In this document: positions 26,086 through 34,541 of the stretch, piece by piece
Numbering within the stretch: the first letter of the stretch is position 1
Layout: each line of letters starts with the position of its first letter
Assembly (NCBI RefSeq): GCF_006542375.1
Contig: NZ_CP038143.1
Location: 1,302,001 to 1,366,000, forward strand
Direction of reading: 5' to 3'
DNA from: Oecophyllibacter saccharovorans
GTDB taxonomy: Bacteria; Pseudomonadota; Alphaproteobacteria; Acetobacterales; Acetobacteraceae
DNA: 64,000 nucleotides
Made by a program: the position numbers and the translations under genes
Notes under the pieces: model-generated
Databases searched by the model: none
Told to the model about the DNA's origin: nothing
The model's input: only the letters and a program-made list of their open reading frames with translations

Positions 26086-27135
26086 TTACTTTTCCTTAAG
26101 TTTTTCCATGAGGGTGCGGAAATCTTCCGGCAGGGGCGAGGAGAAGCGGAGCATCTCGCCGGTGCGGGGATGTTTGAACCCCAGGGTTGCAGCGTGCAGG
26201 GCCTGGCGCGGGAAATCCAGCGCTGCCTCACGCCCTTCGCGTGTCAGACCCTGCGCAGCACCTGGAATGCGGCGCAGATAAACGGGATCACCTATGAGCG
26301 GGTGACCGGCCTGCGAAAGATGAACGCGGATCTGGTGGGTCCGCCCCGTGGCAAGCCGGCACTCCACCAGGGAGGCGCTGTCGTGGAAAGTCTCGAGCGT
26401 CTTGAAACGTGTCAGCGCATGCTTGCCCCCCCTTGAGACGACCGTCATGCGTTTGCGATCGCGCTTGTCGCGGCCGATGGCACCGTCAAATTCTCCCTGT
26501 GGCGGGAGCACCCCCCAGGCCAGCGCCTGGTAGGCGCGTTCGATATCGCGCGTGGCAAACGCGTCTGAAAGGGCCTGGTGGGCGAGGGGGGTTTTGGCGA
26601 CAACCATGACGCCGGACGTGTCCTTGTCCAGCCGGTGGACGATGCCGGGGCGCTTTTCCCCGCCGATGCCCTCGAATTCGGGCCCGCAATGCGCCAGCAG
26701 GGCATTGACCAGCGTGCCCGTTTCATTACCGGGCGCAGGATGGACAACCAGGCCAGGCGGTTTGTCGAGCACGAGGAGGTCGCGGTCTTCATAAAGAATG
26801 GTCAGGGGGATGTTCTCAGGCAGGGGGCGGGCCGGGGCTGCCGGGGGCACTTCAAGCACGAGCTCCATGCCTGCGCGCAGGGCAAGCGCCGGGTCTGTGC
26901 GAATCTGACCGTCACAGGACAGGCACCCGCTTTCGATCAGGCTCTTGACGCGTGAACGTGATAAGGTGCCGATGGCTTCAGCCAACACGCGGTCAGCCCG
27001 CTGGCCAGTCTGCGAAGCGTTGGCGGTCAGCCTGTGGCGCACGCTCTCTGCTGAGTTGGAAGCGGGCGAAGAGGCGGGGTCCCTGAAAGGAAGCGCATCC
27101 ATGCATTCAGTACGTTCATCGAATTCATCTGACAT
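26086..27135 (-). CDS. rluD: Ribosomal large subunit pseudouridine synthase (RluA/RluD family)
   Basis: About 349 residues. RluD-type enzymes make pseudouridines in helix 69 of 23S rRNA. An S4-like domain (RADRVLAEAIGTLSRSRVKSLIESG) precedes the catalytic domain with GIVHRLDKDTSG, whose Asp is the catalytic nucleophile, and RTHQIRVHL. The start is uncertain: ATG 27135 (MSDEFDERTEC) or ATG 27102 (MDALPF). Either overlaps the divergent gene beginning at 27101. The three S4-upstream residue blocks are unconserved. The call itself is firm; RluC-type specificity cannot be excluded from sequence alone. Confidence 0.92.
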   Translation of the reverse strand: MSDEFDERTECMDALPFRDPASSPASNSAESVRHRLTANASQTGQRADRVLAEAIGTLSRSRVKSLIESGCLSCDGQIRTDPALALRAGMELVLEVPPAAPARPLPENIPLTILYEDRDLLVLDKPPGLVVHPAPGNETGTLVNALLAHCGPEFEGIGGEKRPGIVHRLDKDTSGVMVVAKTPLAHQALSDAFATRDIERAYQALAWGVLPPQGEFDGAIGRDKRDRKRMTVVSRGGKHALTRFKTLETFHDSASLVECRLATGRTHQIRVHLSQAGHPLIGDPVYLRRIPGAAQGLTREGREAALDFPRQALHAATLGFKHPRTGEMLRFSSPLPEDFRTLMEKLKEK

Positions 27136-27595
27136 GAAGGAAAACCTAGCCGGGATTGAAGCGGGCGGCGAGGGCAATCCCGCCTTTGGGGCGGTTCCGC
27201 CGCCACCCCCGGTATCGCGTGCGCTGATGGGCGCGGTCATTTTCATGGGCGTGCTGCTTGTGGTCGGCACGGTTGCCCTGCTTTGGGTGATCGTGAGCCG
27301 CAGGCTGCATCCAGCGCCCCCGCCCGTTTCACCGACCCCGTCTCTCGTCGCGCCGGCGACCGGCGGCCAGGCTTTCAATGGCTCTGCTTCAGCACGGCTG
27401 AACCTGCCTCTGCGAAATGGAGAGCAGGTGCAAAACCTGACCTCCCGCCCGGACGGGGCGGTGCTGGTGCTGATCAGGGGCCCGCAAGGCGGGCGGATCC
27501 TTCTTTGGCAGCCCGAGACAGCGCGCCTGCTGGCCGAGCTGGTGCTGCCGGCTGCCTCTCCGCCGGCGCCTTCTTATCCGAACGCGTCTCCTTGA
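27101..27595 (+). CDS. Single-pass membrane protein, DUF6476-like
   Basis: A 164-residue small protein with one membrane helix (ALMGAVIFMGVLLVVGTVALLWVIV, about residues 44-68). A Pro-rich linker follows, then a C-terminal beta-rich segment (GEQVQNLTSRPDGAVLVLIR, then GGRILLWQPETARLL) that resembles the DUF6476 group often found beside rluA-type genes in alphaproteobacteria. ATG 27101 is chosen for GAAAGGAAG at a good distance; it overlaps the rluD start region on the other strand. The last 122 bases overlap the ArsR gene in antisense. No function is known. Confidence 0.62.
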   Translation: MHSVRSSNSSDMKENLAGIEAGGEGNPAFGAVPPPPPVSRALMGAVIFMGVLLVVGTVALLWVIVSRRLHPAPPPVSPTPSLVAPATGGQAFNGSASARLNLPLRNGEQVQNLTSRPDGAVLVLIRGPQGGRILLWQPETARLLAELVLPAASPPAPSYPNASP

Positions 27596-27905
27596 CAGGA
27601 GCGGGCTCCAGGCAGTTCAGGATGGCCTGCATGAGGCCTGGAAAGCGTTTGTCCAGCTCAGCACGGCGCAGGGAGTTGAAATGCTGGATCCCCTGTATCT
27701 CCGTGCGGATCAGACCGCTTTCCCGCAGCACCTGAAAGTGATGAGACATGCTGGATTTCGGCCGCTTTCCCAGCAGGGTGGTGCAGTTTGCGGTTCCCAG
27801 TTCGTGAAGCTGCAGCACGATATTCATGCGTACAGGCTCGGCCAGGGCCCGCAGGACCTGCGAGATCTCCACATTTTCCAGTTCGGGGTGAAAATAGCCG
27901 CTCAT
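27474..27905 (-). CDS. ArsR-family transcriptional regulator
   Basis: A 143-residue winged-helix repressor. The DNA-binding core is ISQVLRALAEPVRMNIVLQL, then KSSMSHHFQVLRESGLI. The classical metal motif ELCVCDL is replaced by ELGTANCTTL, so an arsenic or cadmium sensor is unlikely; control of the divergent old-yellow-enzyme gene at 28092 by an electrophile or redox signal is the simplest reading. A palindrome in the 186-base intergenic region (28037-28054) is the candidate operator. The last 40 residues are low-complexity and antisense to the neighbouring gene. Confidence 0.87.
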   Translation of the reverse strand: MSGYFHPELENVEISQVLRALAEPVRMNIVLQLHELGTANCTTLLGKRPKSSMSHHFQVLRESGLIRTEIQGIQHFNSLRRAELDKRFPGLMQAILNCLEPAPVKETRSDKKAPAERQPAAPARPAGALSRAAKEGSARLAGP

Positions 27906-28036
27906 GGGGCGGAATTATTCCTGTGCGGGGAGTGCGATGCAACGTCTTTTATAAACGGGCCTTTTGTATCGGGGTGCAGGCCTGCAGGATGAGGAAGGGC
28001 GTTTTGGTCTTGTGGCCTGAAGAGAGAGCGCCTATT

Positions 28037-28054
28037 GTTCGATAATCGTCGAAC
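28037..28054. promoter_or_regulatory. Candidate ArsR operator upstream of the flavin oxidoreductase gene
   Basis: Perfect palindrome GTTCGA-TAATCG-TCGAAC, 38 bases before the oxidoreductase ATG. It contains a -10-like GATAAT, so a bound repressor would block the promoter. The link to the adjacent ArsR protein is inferred from position. Confidence 0.55.
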
Positions 28055-28091
28055 TAAAGGACGACAACCCGTTCCACAGGAGGTCACTTTC

Positions 28092-29180
28092 ATGACAACC
28101 TTGTTTGATCCCATCCAGCTCGGCTCAATTCCGTGCAAGAACCGTATCTTCATGGCCCCCCTGACGCGTGCGCGCGCCACCAAGGAAGCGGTTCCCACGC
28201 CGATCATGGCTGAATACTACGCCCAGCGTGCGGATGCCGGGCTTATCATCTCTGAAGCGGTGGGGATCTCCCGCCAGGGGCTGGGGTGGATTTACGCGCC
28301 CGGCATCTGGAACGATGAACAGGTGGAAGCCTGGAAGCCGATCACCAAGGCAGTGCATGACAAGGGCGGCCGGATCGTGTGCCAGCTCTGGCATATGGGA
28401 CGCATGGTGGCTTCCTCCGTGACCGGCGAGCAGCCTGTTGCTCCGTCGGTTTCAACAGCGCCAGGCTACATCCACACCTATGAAGGCAAGCAGCCTTATG
28501 AAGAGGCGCGCGCCCTGCGTCTGGACGAGATCCCGGGTCTCATTGCCGATTACGCCAATGCGGCGCGCAATGCCATCAAGGCCGGCTTTGATGGCGTGCA
28601 GCTTCATGCGGCCAACGGTTACCTGATTGATGAGTTCCTGCGTGACGGTACCAATCAGCGGACCGACCAGTATGGTGGCAGCCCCGAAAACCGCTTTCGC
28701 CTGCTGCGTGAAGTGACGGAAGCGCTTATCGGCGCGATCGGCGCGGAAAAAGTGGGCGTACGCCTGTCTCCGAACGGAGAGATCCAGGGCTGCATTGACA
28801 GTGACCCGGCCACCGTGTTCGTGCCTGCGGCGAAAATGCTGCAGGATCTCGGCACCGCCTGGTTGGAGCTGCGTGAATCCGATGCGGAAGGCAGCTTCCC
28901 CATGGCCCCGCGCACCAACCAGCCCAAACTGGCGCCCGAGATCCGCAAGGTCTTCACCAATCCTCTGGTGCTCAATCAGGGCTATACGTTTGAAGAGGCT
29001 GAAAAAACCGTTGAGAGTGGCCTGGCCAATGCCATCGCTTTCGGCCGGCTTTTCATCGGCAATCCCGATCTGGTGGAACGTTTCCGCAAGCACCTGCCGC
29101 TGGTTGAGAGTGATTCCCATACCTGGTACGGGGCCTGGAATGGCGCCAAGGGGTACACGGATTACCCAGACGCTCAGTAA
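28092..29180 (+). CDS. Old yellow enzyme family NADH:flavin oxidoreductase
   Basis: A 362-residue FMN-dependent ene-reductase. Family marks: FDPIQLGSIPCKNRIFMAPLTRARA at the N-terminus (split here), QLWHMGRM, the catalytic region FDGVQLHAANGYLIDEFLRDGTNQRTDQYGGS (given as HAANGYLIDEFLRDGTNQR and surrounding), and the C-terminal FGRLFIGNPDLVERF FMN site. Such enzymes reduce activated alkenes, quinones and nitro compounds. The start has an excellent AGGAGG 8 bases upstream. It is divergent from the ArsR gene and ends at the terminator 29209-29247. Confidence 0.92.
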   Translation: MTTLFDPIQLGSIPCKNRIFMAPLTRARATKEAVPTPIMAEYYAQRADAGLIISEAVGISRQGLGWIYAPGIWNDEQVEAWKPITKAVHDKGGRIVCQLWHMGRMVASSVTGEQPVAPSVSTAPGYIHTYEGKQPYEEARALRLDEIPGLIADYANAARNAIKAGFDGVQLHAANGYLIDEFLRDGTNQRTDQYGGSPENRFRLLREVTEALIGAIGAEKVGVRLSPNGEIQGCIDSDPATVFVPAAKMLQDLGTAWLELRESDAEGSFPMAPRTNQPKLAPEIRKVFTNPLVLNQGYTFEEAEKTVESGLANAIAFGRLFIGNPDLVERFRKHLPLVESDSHTWYGAWNGAKGYTDYPDAQ

Positions 29181-29208
29181 GCTTCTCTGAGAGAATATCC
29201 GCCTGGAG

Positions 29209-29247
29209 AAAACACTCCCGGTGCCTGCAGGTGCCGGGAGTGTTTTT
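29209..29247. terminator. Bidirectional terminator between the flavin oxidoreductase gene and rlmB
   Basis: Perfect 13-bp stem AAAACACTCCCGG/CCGGGAGTGTTTT, 12-base loop, five T on the plus side. It serves both convergent genes. Confidence 0.92.
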
Positions 29248-29276
29248 ATGGAAAAATAGAGAGCCTGGTCCTGTCT

Positions 29277-30110
29277 TCAGGAAGCGTCGGTCGTAGTCCC
29301 AGGGCGGGTCAGCTCATAAAGCGCGACGGTCGCGGCATTGGAGACGTTCAGGCTCTCCATGTCGCCCGGCATGTAAATGGAGGAGATCTCATCGCAGGTT
29401 TCGCGTGTCAGGCGGCGCAGGCCGGCCCCTTCAGCCCCAAGCACGAGGGCAGTGCGTCGCGGGCCGAGCGCATCACGGTCAAGCCGACCTCCACCGGCAT
29501 CCAGCCCGACCACCCAAAGACCTTCTTTCTGCAGAGTGGCCAGCGCGCGGGAGAGATTGGTTTCCCGCAGCAGCGGCACGATATCGAGCCCGCCTGATGC
29601 AGCCTTGGCCATCGTGCCTGTTTCAGGCGGTGTATTGCGGTCCTGAACCACGACACCAGCGGCCCCGAAAGCGGCTGCCGACCGGAGAATGGCGCCGATA
29701 TTGCGGGGGTCGGTCACCTGGTCGAGCACGAGAACGGGCCCGTCGCGTTCTGCCAGAACTTCTGAGATATCGGGCGGAGTCAGGGGCTCAACCCGCAGCG
29801 CGATCCCCTGGTGCACGGCGTCACGCCCGCAGAGGGAGTCGAGCTCTTCACGCGTGACGATACGCGGCTGCACCGGCAGCTGCCGCGGCAGGCCGGCTGC
29901 CACTTCCTGCGTGGCAAGCAGCTCATGGCAGATGCGGCGGGGGTTGTTGAGCGCGCTGTCCACAGCATGGGTGCCGTACATCCAGTAGCCGGCCTTGGCA
30001 GCGGGCGGGCCGCTGCGCGCGCGGGTCTGGGAAGGCCGGCGCGCCGTTTTCGACAGGTCTTCGGCAGCCGCCAGAGAGGCACGCAGACGGGAAGAGATTT
30101 TCTTGGCCAT
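29277..30110 (-). CDS. rlmB: TrmH-family 23S rRNA (guanosine-2'-O) methyltransferase
   Basis: A 277-residue SpoU/TrmH methyltransferase with an N-terminal substrate-binding domain (WMYGTHAVDSALNNPRR) and a trefoil-knot SAM domain: VLDQVTDPRNIGAILRSAAA, VLGAEGAGLRRL and MPGDMESLNVSNAATVALYE. This matches RlmB, which methylates G2251 in the peptidyl-transferase loop. ATG 30110 is taken because MAKKISSRLR is a natural basic start and an upstream extension would run towards the tRNA-Tyr gene. Confidence 0.9.
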   Translation of the reverse strand: MAKKISSRLRASLAAAEDLSKTARRPSQTRARSGPPAAKAGYWMYGTHAVDSALNNPRRICHELLATQEVAAGLPRQLPVQPRIVTREELDSLCGRDAVHQGIALRVEPLTPPDISEVLAERDGPVLVLDQVTDPRNIGAILRSAAAFGAAGVVVQDRNTPPETGTMAKAASGGLDIVPLLRETNLSRALATLQKEGLWVVGLDAGGGRLDRDALGPRRTALVLGAEGAGLRRLTRETCDEISSIYMPGDMESLNVSNAATVALYELTRPGTTTDAS

Positions 30111-30218
30111 GAGGGTGTTCCGATTGCTGTCTGGAAAGGGAGAAAAGAGCCGGTGGCTGCAGAGACGTGGGAATTGACATACACGCATTGACGCCTTATT
30201 ACACCCACATCCCACTGT

Positions 30219-30304
30219 GGAGGAGTGCCCGAGTGGCTAAAGGGGGCGGACTGTAAATCCGCTGGCGTACGCCTACGTTGGTTCGAATCCAACCTCCTCC
30301 ACCA
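30219..30304 (+). tRNA. tRNA-Tyr (GTA anticodon)
   Basis: A class II tRNA with a long variable arm. Acceptor GGAGGAG/CTCCTCC, anticodon stem CGGA/TCCG with loop CTGTAAA (anticodon GTA), T arm GTTGG-TTCGAAT-CCAAC, and encoded CCA. Confidence 0.97.
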
Positions 30305-30393
30305 TATTTCCTGAAAAAATGACAGTTTTCTGCAGGGTTTAATCCCAGGCCGTGGCCCGTATTCAGGGGCCGCCTCCTTGGCGGGTCTGCTGT

Positions 30394-31002
30394 TCAGGCA
30401 ATCGGATAGCGCTTGAAGGCCGCGCTTTCCTCCAGAGTGGTGCCAAGGGTTTTGAGAGCGGGGAAAGTTTCCGCTTTGACCACATCCGGCACCATCAGTT
30501 GCAGGAACGACCAGGCCACGGCACTGGTAAGCGCCGCCTGGTCAGGGCGGGAGTGGGGCAGCGGCTGGCCTGTCCATTGTCTGTCCAGTTCCTCGCAGGC
30601 AGCCAGGAGCTGGCGCGTGACGCGCTCGAGCCAGGGCTGGTAGAGTTTCTCCGGCGGGCGGAGCTTGTGCTCATAGACAATCTGCACGGCTTTTTCACAG
30701 GCAGCCAATGCCAGACCGACCGTGCGCAGGGCCCAGGCCAATGGCTGGGGCTGTTGGGGCAGCAGTTTATCAGCAGGCCTGCTGAGAGTTTCGAAATACT
30801 CGATGATCAGCGTTGAATCCATCAGCACGGTATGGTCATCGAGCACCAGGGTCGGTGCCTTGACCACGGGATTGATACGGGAGAAGGCCTCGAAGGTGCT
30901 GAATACCGACATGGGCTCGAGTTCAAATGGAACGCCCAACAGCTCCAGGGAAATGGCTGTGCGCCGCACATAAGGTGAGTCCAGGGTGCCAAACAAGTGC
31001 AT
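30394..31002 (-). CDS. Glutathione S-transferase family protein
   Basis: A 202-residue GST. The N-terminal thioredoxin-like domain (MHLFGTLDSPYVRRTAISLELLGVPFE) has a Ser-Pro at the usual active-site position and the glutathione-binding VKAPTLVLDDHTVLMDSTLIIEYFE. An all-helical C-terminal domain follows from about residue 90. The substrate is unknown; such genes commonly act in detoxification or stress. It stands alone between tRNA-Tyr and the pdc leader. Confidence 0.88.
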   Translation of the reverse strand: MHLFGTLDSPYVRRTAISLELLGVPFELEPMSVFSTFEAFSRINPVVKAPTLVLDDHTVLMDSTLIIEYFETLSRPADKLLPQQPQPLAWALRTVGLALAACEKAVQIVYEHKLRPPEKLYQPWLERVTRQLLAACEELDRQWTGQPLPHSRPDQAALTSAVAWSFLQLMVPDVVKAETFPALKTLGTTLEESAAFKRYPIA

Positions 31003-31103
31003 TTGTTATGTTATTTCCCTGATATCTTTTTAACAGAAACTTTGGGCAGACACCTTGCCTGGGTCCTGTGTGTTTCGTGGCAGAAAGCGTTTTTTACCGC
31101 TGC

Positions 31104-31182
31104 TGCCTGCAAAGGCCACTGCGGCGCACCCCGTTCTGAACAGCCGGGGACGCGCCGCCTGCAGGCAGGCCGTTTTATTTTT
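31104..31182 (+). terminator. Large terminator-like stem upstream of pdc
   Basis: Outer arms TGCCTGCA (31104-31111) and TGCAGGCA (31160-31167). Inner arms GGCGC-A-CCCCG (31123-31133) and CGGGG-AC-GCGCC (31145-31156). The T-rich tract TTTTATTTTT follows at 31173-31182. No plus-strand gene precedes it except tRNA-Tyr 800 bases away, so it may end a short leader or small RNA. Confidence 0.6.
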
Positions 31183-31226
31183 ACCCTTCAGATGAGCTGT
31201 CAGGGCCCAAGCAGTGGGTGGCCCGC

Positions 31227-31247
31227 AAAGTCCTTAGGGGCTTTTTT
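31227..31247 (+). terminator. Second terminator-like hairpin upstream of pdc
   Basis: Stem AAAGTCC/GGGCTTT (one G-U pair), 4-base loop TTAG, then three more T after the stem (a run of six T in all). It lies 45 bases after the first hairpin. Confidence 0.55.
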
Positions 31248-31585
31248 GAGAGTTGAGGGAACTTTCAGGCTAAGGCCGGATTCAGAAAGGGATCAAATTA
31301 ACTTTTGTAGAGCTGCTGGCCCTGAGGAGGCTTTTTCAAAAGCGGCAGGGGCTGGAAAAACAGGGTCAAAATCAGTCTCGGAGACGTGCAGGCCAGTTAT
31401 AAGCAGGGTTTTTAAAATATGTTAAAGGTTATTTATAAAACAGGATGAAAGAAGTCCTGCTTAGGTATACGCCCCCTGCAACATTGGTGTGCAATAAATA
31501 AATCGATTCAAGAAAGCGTGAGGCTGGACGCTTGCCAAAAAATGGCGCAGCTTTCCTCCAATGAAAGAAAAGGAGGGTTAAGATC

Positions 31586-33268
31586 ATGTCTTATAACGTT
31601 GGCAAGTATCTGGCGAAACGTCTTGAACAGATCGGAATAAAAGATCACTTCGCAGTAGCTGGTGACTATAACCTGGTTCTTCTTGACCAGCTTCTTGATA
31701 ATAAAAACCTCAAACAGATTTATGACTGCAATGAGCTCAATTGCGGCTTTGCAGCAGAAGGCTATGCCCGTGCCAACGGGGCAGGTGTATGCGTTGTGAC
31801 CTTCAGCGTCGGTGCGATTTCCGGCATGAATTCGGCGCTCGGCGGTGCTTATGCGGAAAACCTGCCGGTCCTGATGGTCTCCGGCGGTCCCAACAGCAAT
31901 GATTACGGGTCCGGGCACATCCTTCACCACACGACCGGCAAGACCGATTACGATTACCAGATGGAAATGGCCAAACAGGTCACCTGTGCGGCTGAGCGCA
32001 TCACCCAGGCCAGCGAAGCGCCGCAGAAGATCGATCACGTTCTGCGTACCATGCTGCGTGAGCGTAAACCGGCTTACCTGGAGATCTCCTGCAACATCTC
32101 CGCGCAGGAATGCCCGGCCCCCGGCCCGGTCTCCACGCTGCTGGCCGAGCCGAAAACCGACAAGACCAGCCTTGACGCCGCGGTCAAGAAATCTGCCGAT
32201 TTCCTGAAGGGTGCGGAACGCGTCGTGATTCTGGTCGGCTCCAAGGTGCGTCCTGCCGATGCCGAGAAGCAGGCTGTCGAGCTGGCTGACAAGCTGGGTT
32301 GTGCCGTGACGGTGATGGCAGCGGCCAAGAGCTATTTCCCCGAGCAGCACCCCGGTTTCCGCGGCGTCTACTGGGGCGTGGTCTCCAGCCCCGGCGCCCA
32401 GGAGCTGGTGGACAGCGCCGATGCGCTCATCACCATCGGTCCGAACTGGAATGACTATGCCACGGTGGGATGGCGCGCCTGGCCGCGCGGCAAGCGGGTG
32501 CTCCAGGTCGAGCCTGATCGCGTGCTGGTCGAAAATGAAAGCTTTGCCGGCTTCCCGATGCGCGAGTTCCTGAGCGAGCTCAGCAAGGTCGTGACGCCGA
32601 AGCCCGAGACGACCAAGAACACGACCGCGCCGAAGCTGGAGATCCCGGCTGCCGCGCCGTCCGCGCCGCTGACCAATGATGAGATGACCCGTCAGATCCA
32701 GGAACTGCTGACCCCTGACACCACCCTGATGGTCGAGACCGGTGACTCCTGGTTCAATGCCATGCGCATGAACCTGCCCAATGGCTGTCGCGTCGAATCA
32801 GAGATGCAGTGGGGCCATATCGGCTGGTCCATTCCCTCCGGCTTCGGCTGTGCAGTGGGTGCGCCCAAGCGCCGCAACCTCATCATGTGCGGTGATGGCT
32901 CCTTCCAGCTGACCGCGCAGGAAGTCGGCCAGATGATCCGCTACGAGCTGCCGGTTATCATCTTCCTGGTCGACAACAAGGGCTATGGCATCGAAATCGC
33001 CATTCATGACGGTCCTTACAACTATATCCAGAACTGGAACTATGCCGCCCTGATGGACGCCTTCAACGGCGAGAAGGGCCACGGGCTGGGTCTGGTTGCC
33101 AAAACGGCCGGTGAAATGGCTGAGGCTATTAAGAAAGGTCTGGCCAACAAGAAAGGCCCGACCCTGATCCAGTGCTGCATCCCGCAGGATGACTGCACCG
33201 AGGCGCTGACTGTCTGGGGACGTGAAGTGGCACAGACCAATGCCCGTCCCCCAATTGTGAACGACTGA
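31586..33268 (+). CDS. pdc: Pyruvate decarboxylase
   Basis: A 560-residue thiamine diphosphate enzyme converting pyruvate to acetaldehyde and CO2. Active-site residues known from Zymomonas PDC are visible: D27 (AGDYN), E50 (CNELNCGF) and the His pair H114-H115 (HILHHTTG). The ThDP/Mg motif begins GDGSFQLTAQEVGQM at residue 436 and ends near LVDNKGYG. Strong codon bias and a strong ribosome binding site suggest high expression. It resembles PDCs of acetic acid bacteria. adhP follows after 135 bases, so acetaldehyde is probably reduced to ethanol. Confidence 0.97.
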   Translation: MSYNVGKYLAKRLEQIGIKDHFAVAGDYNLVLLDQLLDNKNLKQIYDCNELNCGFAAEGYARANGAGVCVVTFSVGAISGMNSALGGAYAENLPVLMVSGGPNSNDYGSGHILHHTTGKTDYDYQMEMAKQVTCAAERITQASEAPQKIDHVLRTMLRERKPAYLEISCNISAQECPAPGPVSTLLAEPKTDKTSLDAAVKKSADFLKGAERVVILVGSKVRPADAEKQAVELADKLGCAVTVMAAAKSYFPEQHPGFRGVYWGVVSSPGAQELVDSADALITIGPNWNDYATVGWRAWPRGKRVLQVEPDRVLVENESFAGFPMREFLSELSKVVTPKPETTKNTTAPKLEIPAAAPSAPLTNDEMTRQIQELLTPDTTLMVETGDSWFNAMRMNLPNGCRVESEMQWGHIGWSIPSGFGCAVGAPKRRNLIMCGDGSFQLTAQEVGQMIRYELPVIIFLVDNKGYGIEIAIHDGPYNYIQNWNYAALMDAFNGEKGHGLGLVAKTAGEMAEAIKKGLANKKGPTLIQCCIPQDDCTEALTVWGREVAQTNARPPIVND

Positions 33269-33403
33269 CCTCACTGAAAGTGCCACGCCTACAGTCAGGG
33301 CTGTGGTATGGATGAAGTCATGGGCGCCTGTCAGACCGGTTGTTTTCCTTGGTGGAGGCCCGGAACCCGGCAGGCGCCGCACGCTTTAAAAGGAGTTTCT
33401 TCC

Positions 33404-34420
33404 ATGAAAGCAGTTGTTGCCACCGAACAGGGTGGTTTTGGCATCGTTGACAAGAAGCTGCGCCCGCTCAAAAGCGGCGAAGCCAAGGTGAAGGTCGAGA
33501 AATGCGGCGTATGTCATACTGACATCCACGTCGCCCACGGTGATTTCGGCGACAAGGCCGGAACGACCCTGGGTCATGAAGGTGTCGGTCGTGTCACGGA
33601 GGTCGGACCTGACGTTGACTCCCTGAAAGTCGGCGACCGGGTCAGTATCGCCTGGTTCTATGAGGGCTGCGGCCGTTGCGAATACTGCACGACCGGGCGT
33701 GAAACCCTGTGCCGGAGCGTCAAGAACGCCGGTTACACGGTAGACGGTGCCATGGCTGAAGAATGCATCGTGCCGGCTGATTACGCTGTGAAAGTGCCCG
33801 ATGGCCTGGATTCCGCCAAGGCGAGCTCCATCACCTGTGCGGGCGTGACCACCTATAAGGCGGTCAAGGAATCCCACATCCAGCCGGGACAGTGGATCGC
33901 GATTTTCGGCCTGGGCGGCCTGGGCAACCTGGCGCTTCAGTTCGCCAAGAACGTGTTCGGCGCAAAAGTGATCGCGGTGGACGTCAACGAAAAACAGCTC
34001 GAATTCGCCAAGAAGCTCGGCGCTGACCTGGTCCTCAACCCCATCAAGGACAAGGTGGTTGAAGATATCATCAAAGCGACCGATGGCGGGGCCTATGCGG
34101 CTGTCGTGACGGCTACGGCCAAGGCAGCCTTCAATTCCGCCGTTGAGTGCGTGCGTGCCGGTGCGCGCGTGGTTGCGGTCGGCCTGCCGCCGGAATCGAT
34201 GGACCTGAACATCCCCCGTCTGGTTCTGGACGGCATTCAGGTGGTCGGCTCCCTGGTCGGCACCCGCTACGATCTGGCCGAAGCTTTCCAGTTCGCTGCT
34301 GAAGGCAAGGTGGATCCGAAAGTGGAGCTGCGCCGGATTGAGGACATCCAGGACATCGTCAAGGAAATGGAAGAAGGCAAGGTCACTGGCCGTATGGTCA
34401 TCGACTTCACCAAGGAATAA
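33404..34420 (+). CDS. adhP: Zinc-dependent alcohol dehydrogenase AdhP
   Basis: A 338-residue medium-chain dehydrogenase very similar in sequence pattern to E. coli AdhP and Zymomonas AdhA. Catalytic zinc ligands C37, H58-E59 and C145 and structural zinc ligands C89, C92, C95 and C103 are all present; the NAD-binding loop is GLGGLG at 169-174. It interconverts acetaldehyde and ethanol. The ATG at 33404 follows AAAAGGAG. Codon use matches pdc, and a terminator follows at 34469-34502. Confidence 0.97.
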   Translation: MKAVVATEQGGFGIVDKKLRPLKSGEAKVKVEKCGVCHTDIHVAHGDFGDKAGTTLGHEGVGRVTEVGPDVDSLKVGDRVSIAWFYEGCGRCEYCTTGRETLCRSVKNAGYTVDGAMAEECIVPADYAVKVPDGLDSAKASSITCAGVTTYKAVKESHIQPGQWIAIFGLGGLGNLALQFAKNVFGAKVIAVDVNEKQLEFAKKLGADLVLNPIKDKVVEDIIKATDGGAYAAVVTATAKAAFNSAVECVRAGARVVAVGLPPESMDLNIPRLVLDGIQVVGSLVGTRYDLAEAFQFAAEGKVDPKVELRRIEDIQDIVKEMEEGKVTGRMVIDFTKE

Positions 34421-34468
34421 GACATTTCCGGCTCCAGGCCCGGCTTCGCTTGCGCGGCCGGGTCCCAG

Positions 34469-34502
34469 AGGCGCTCCTGACCTGGTCAGACAGCGCCTTT
34501 TT
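34469..34502 (+). terminator. Terminator after adhP
   Basis: Outer stem AGGCGCT/AGCGCCT, inner stem CTGACC/GGTCAG, followed by five T. Confidence 0.8.
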
Positions 34503-34541
34503 CATATTCAGGAATATGGGCCCCTGGAGGCCAGAGCGCGT

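Larger units (their letters stand above)
31003..31585. other. 583-base leader region of pdc
   Basis: No convincing gene. It contains two terminator-like hairpins on the plus strand (31104-31182 and 31227-31247), then an AT-rich stretch at about 31405-31445 (TTTTTAAAATATG, TTATTTATAAAA) that would suit a promoter, and the AAAGGAGGG ribosome binding site of pdc. Confidence 0.65.

Noticed and set aside
30997-31425. Open frame of 142 codons on the plus strand upstream of pdc
   Set aside because: It spans the two terminator-like hairpins, has no recognisable domain or ribosome binding site, and its composition is unlike neighbouring genes.
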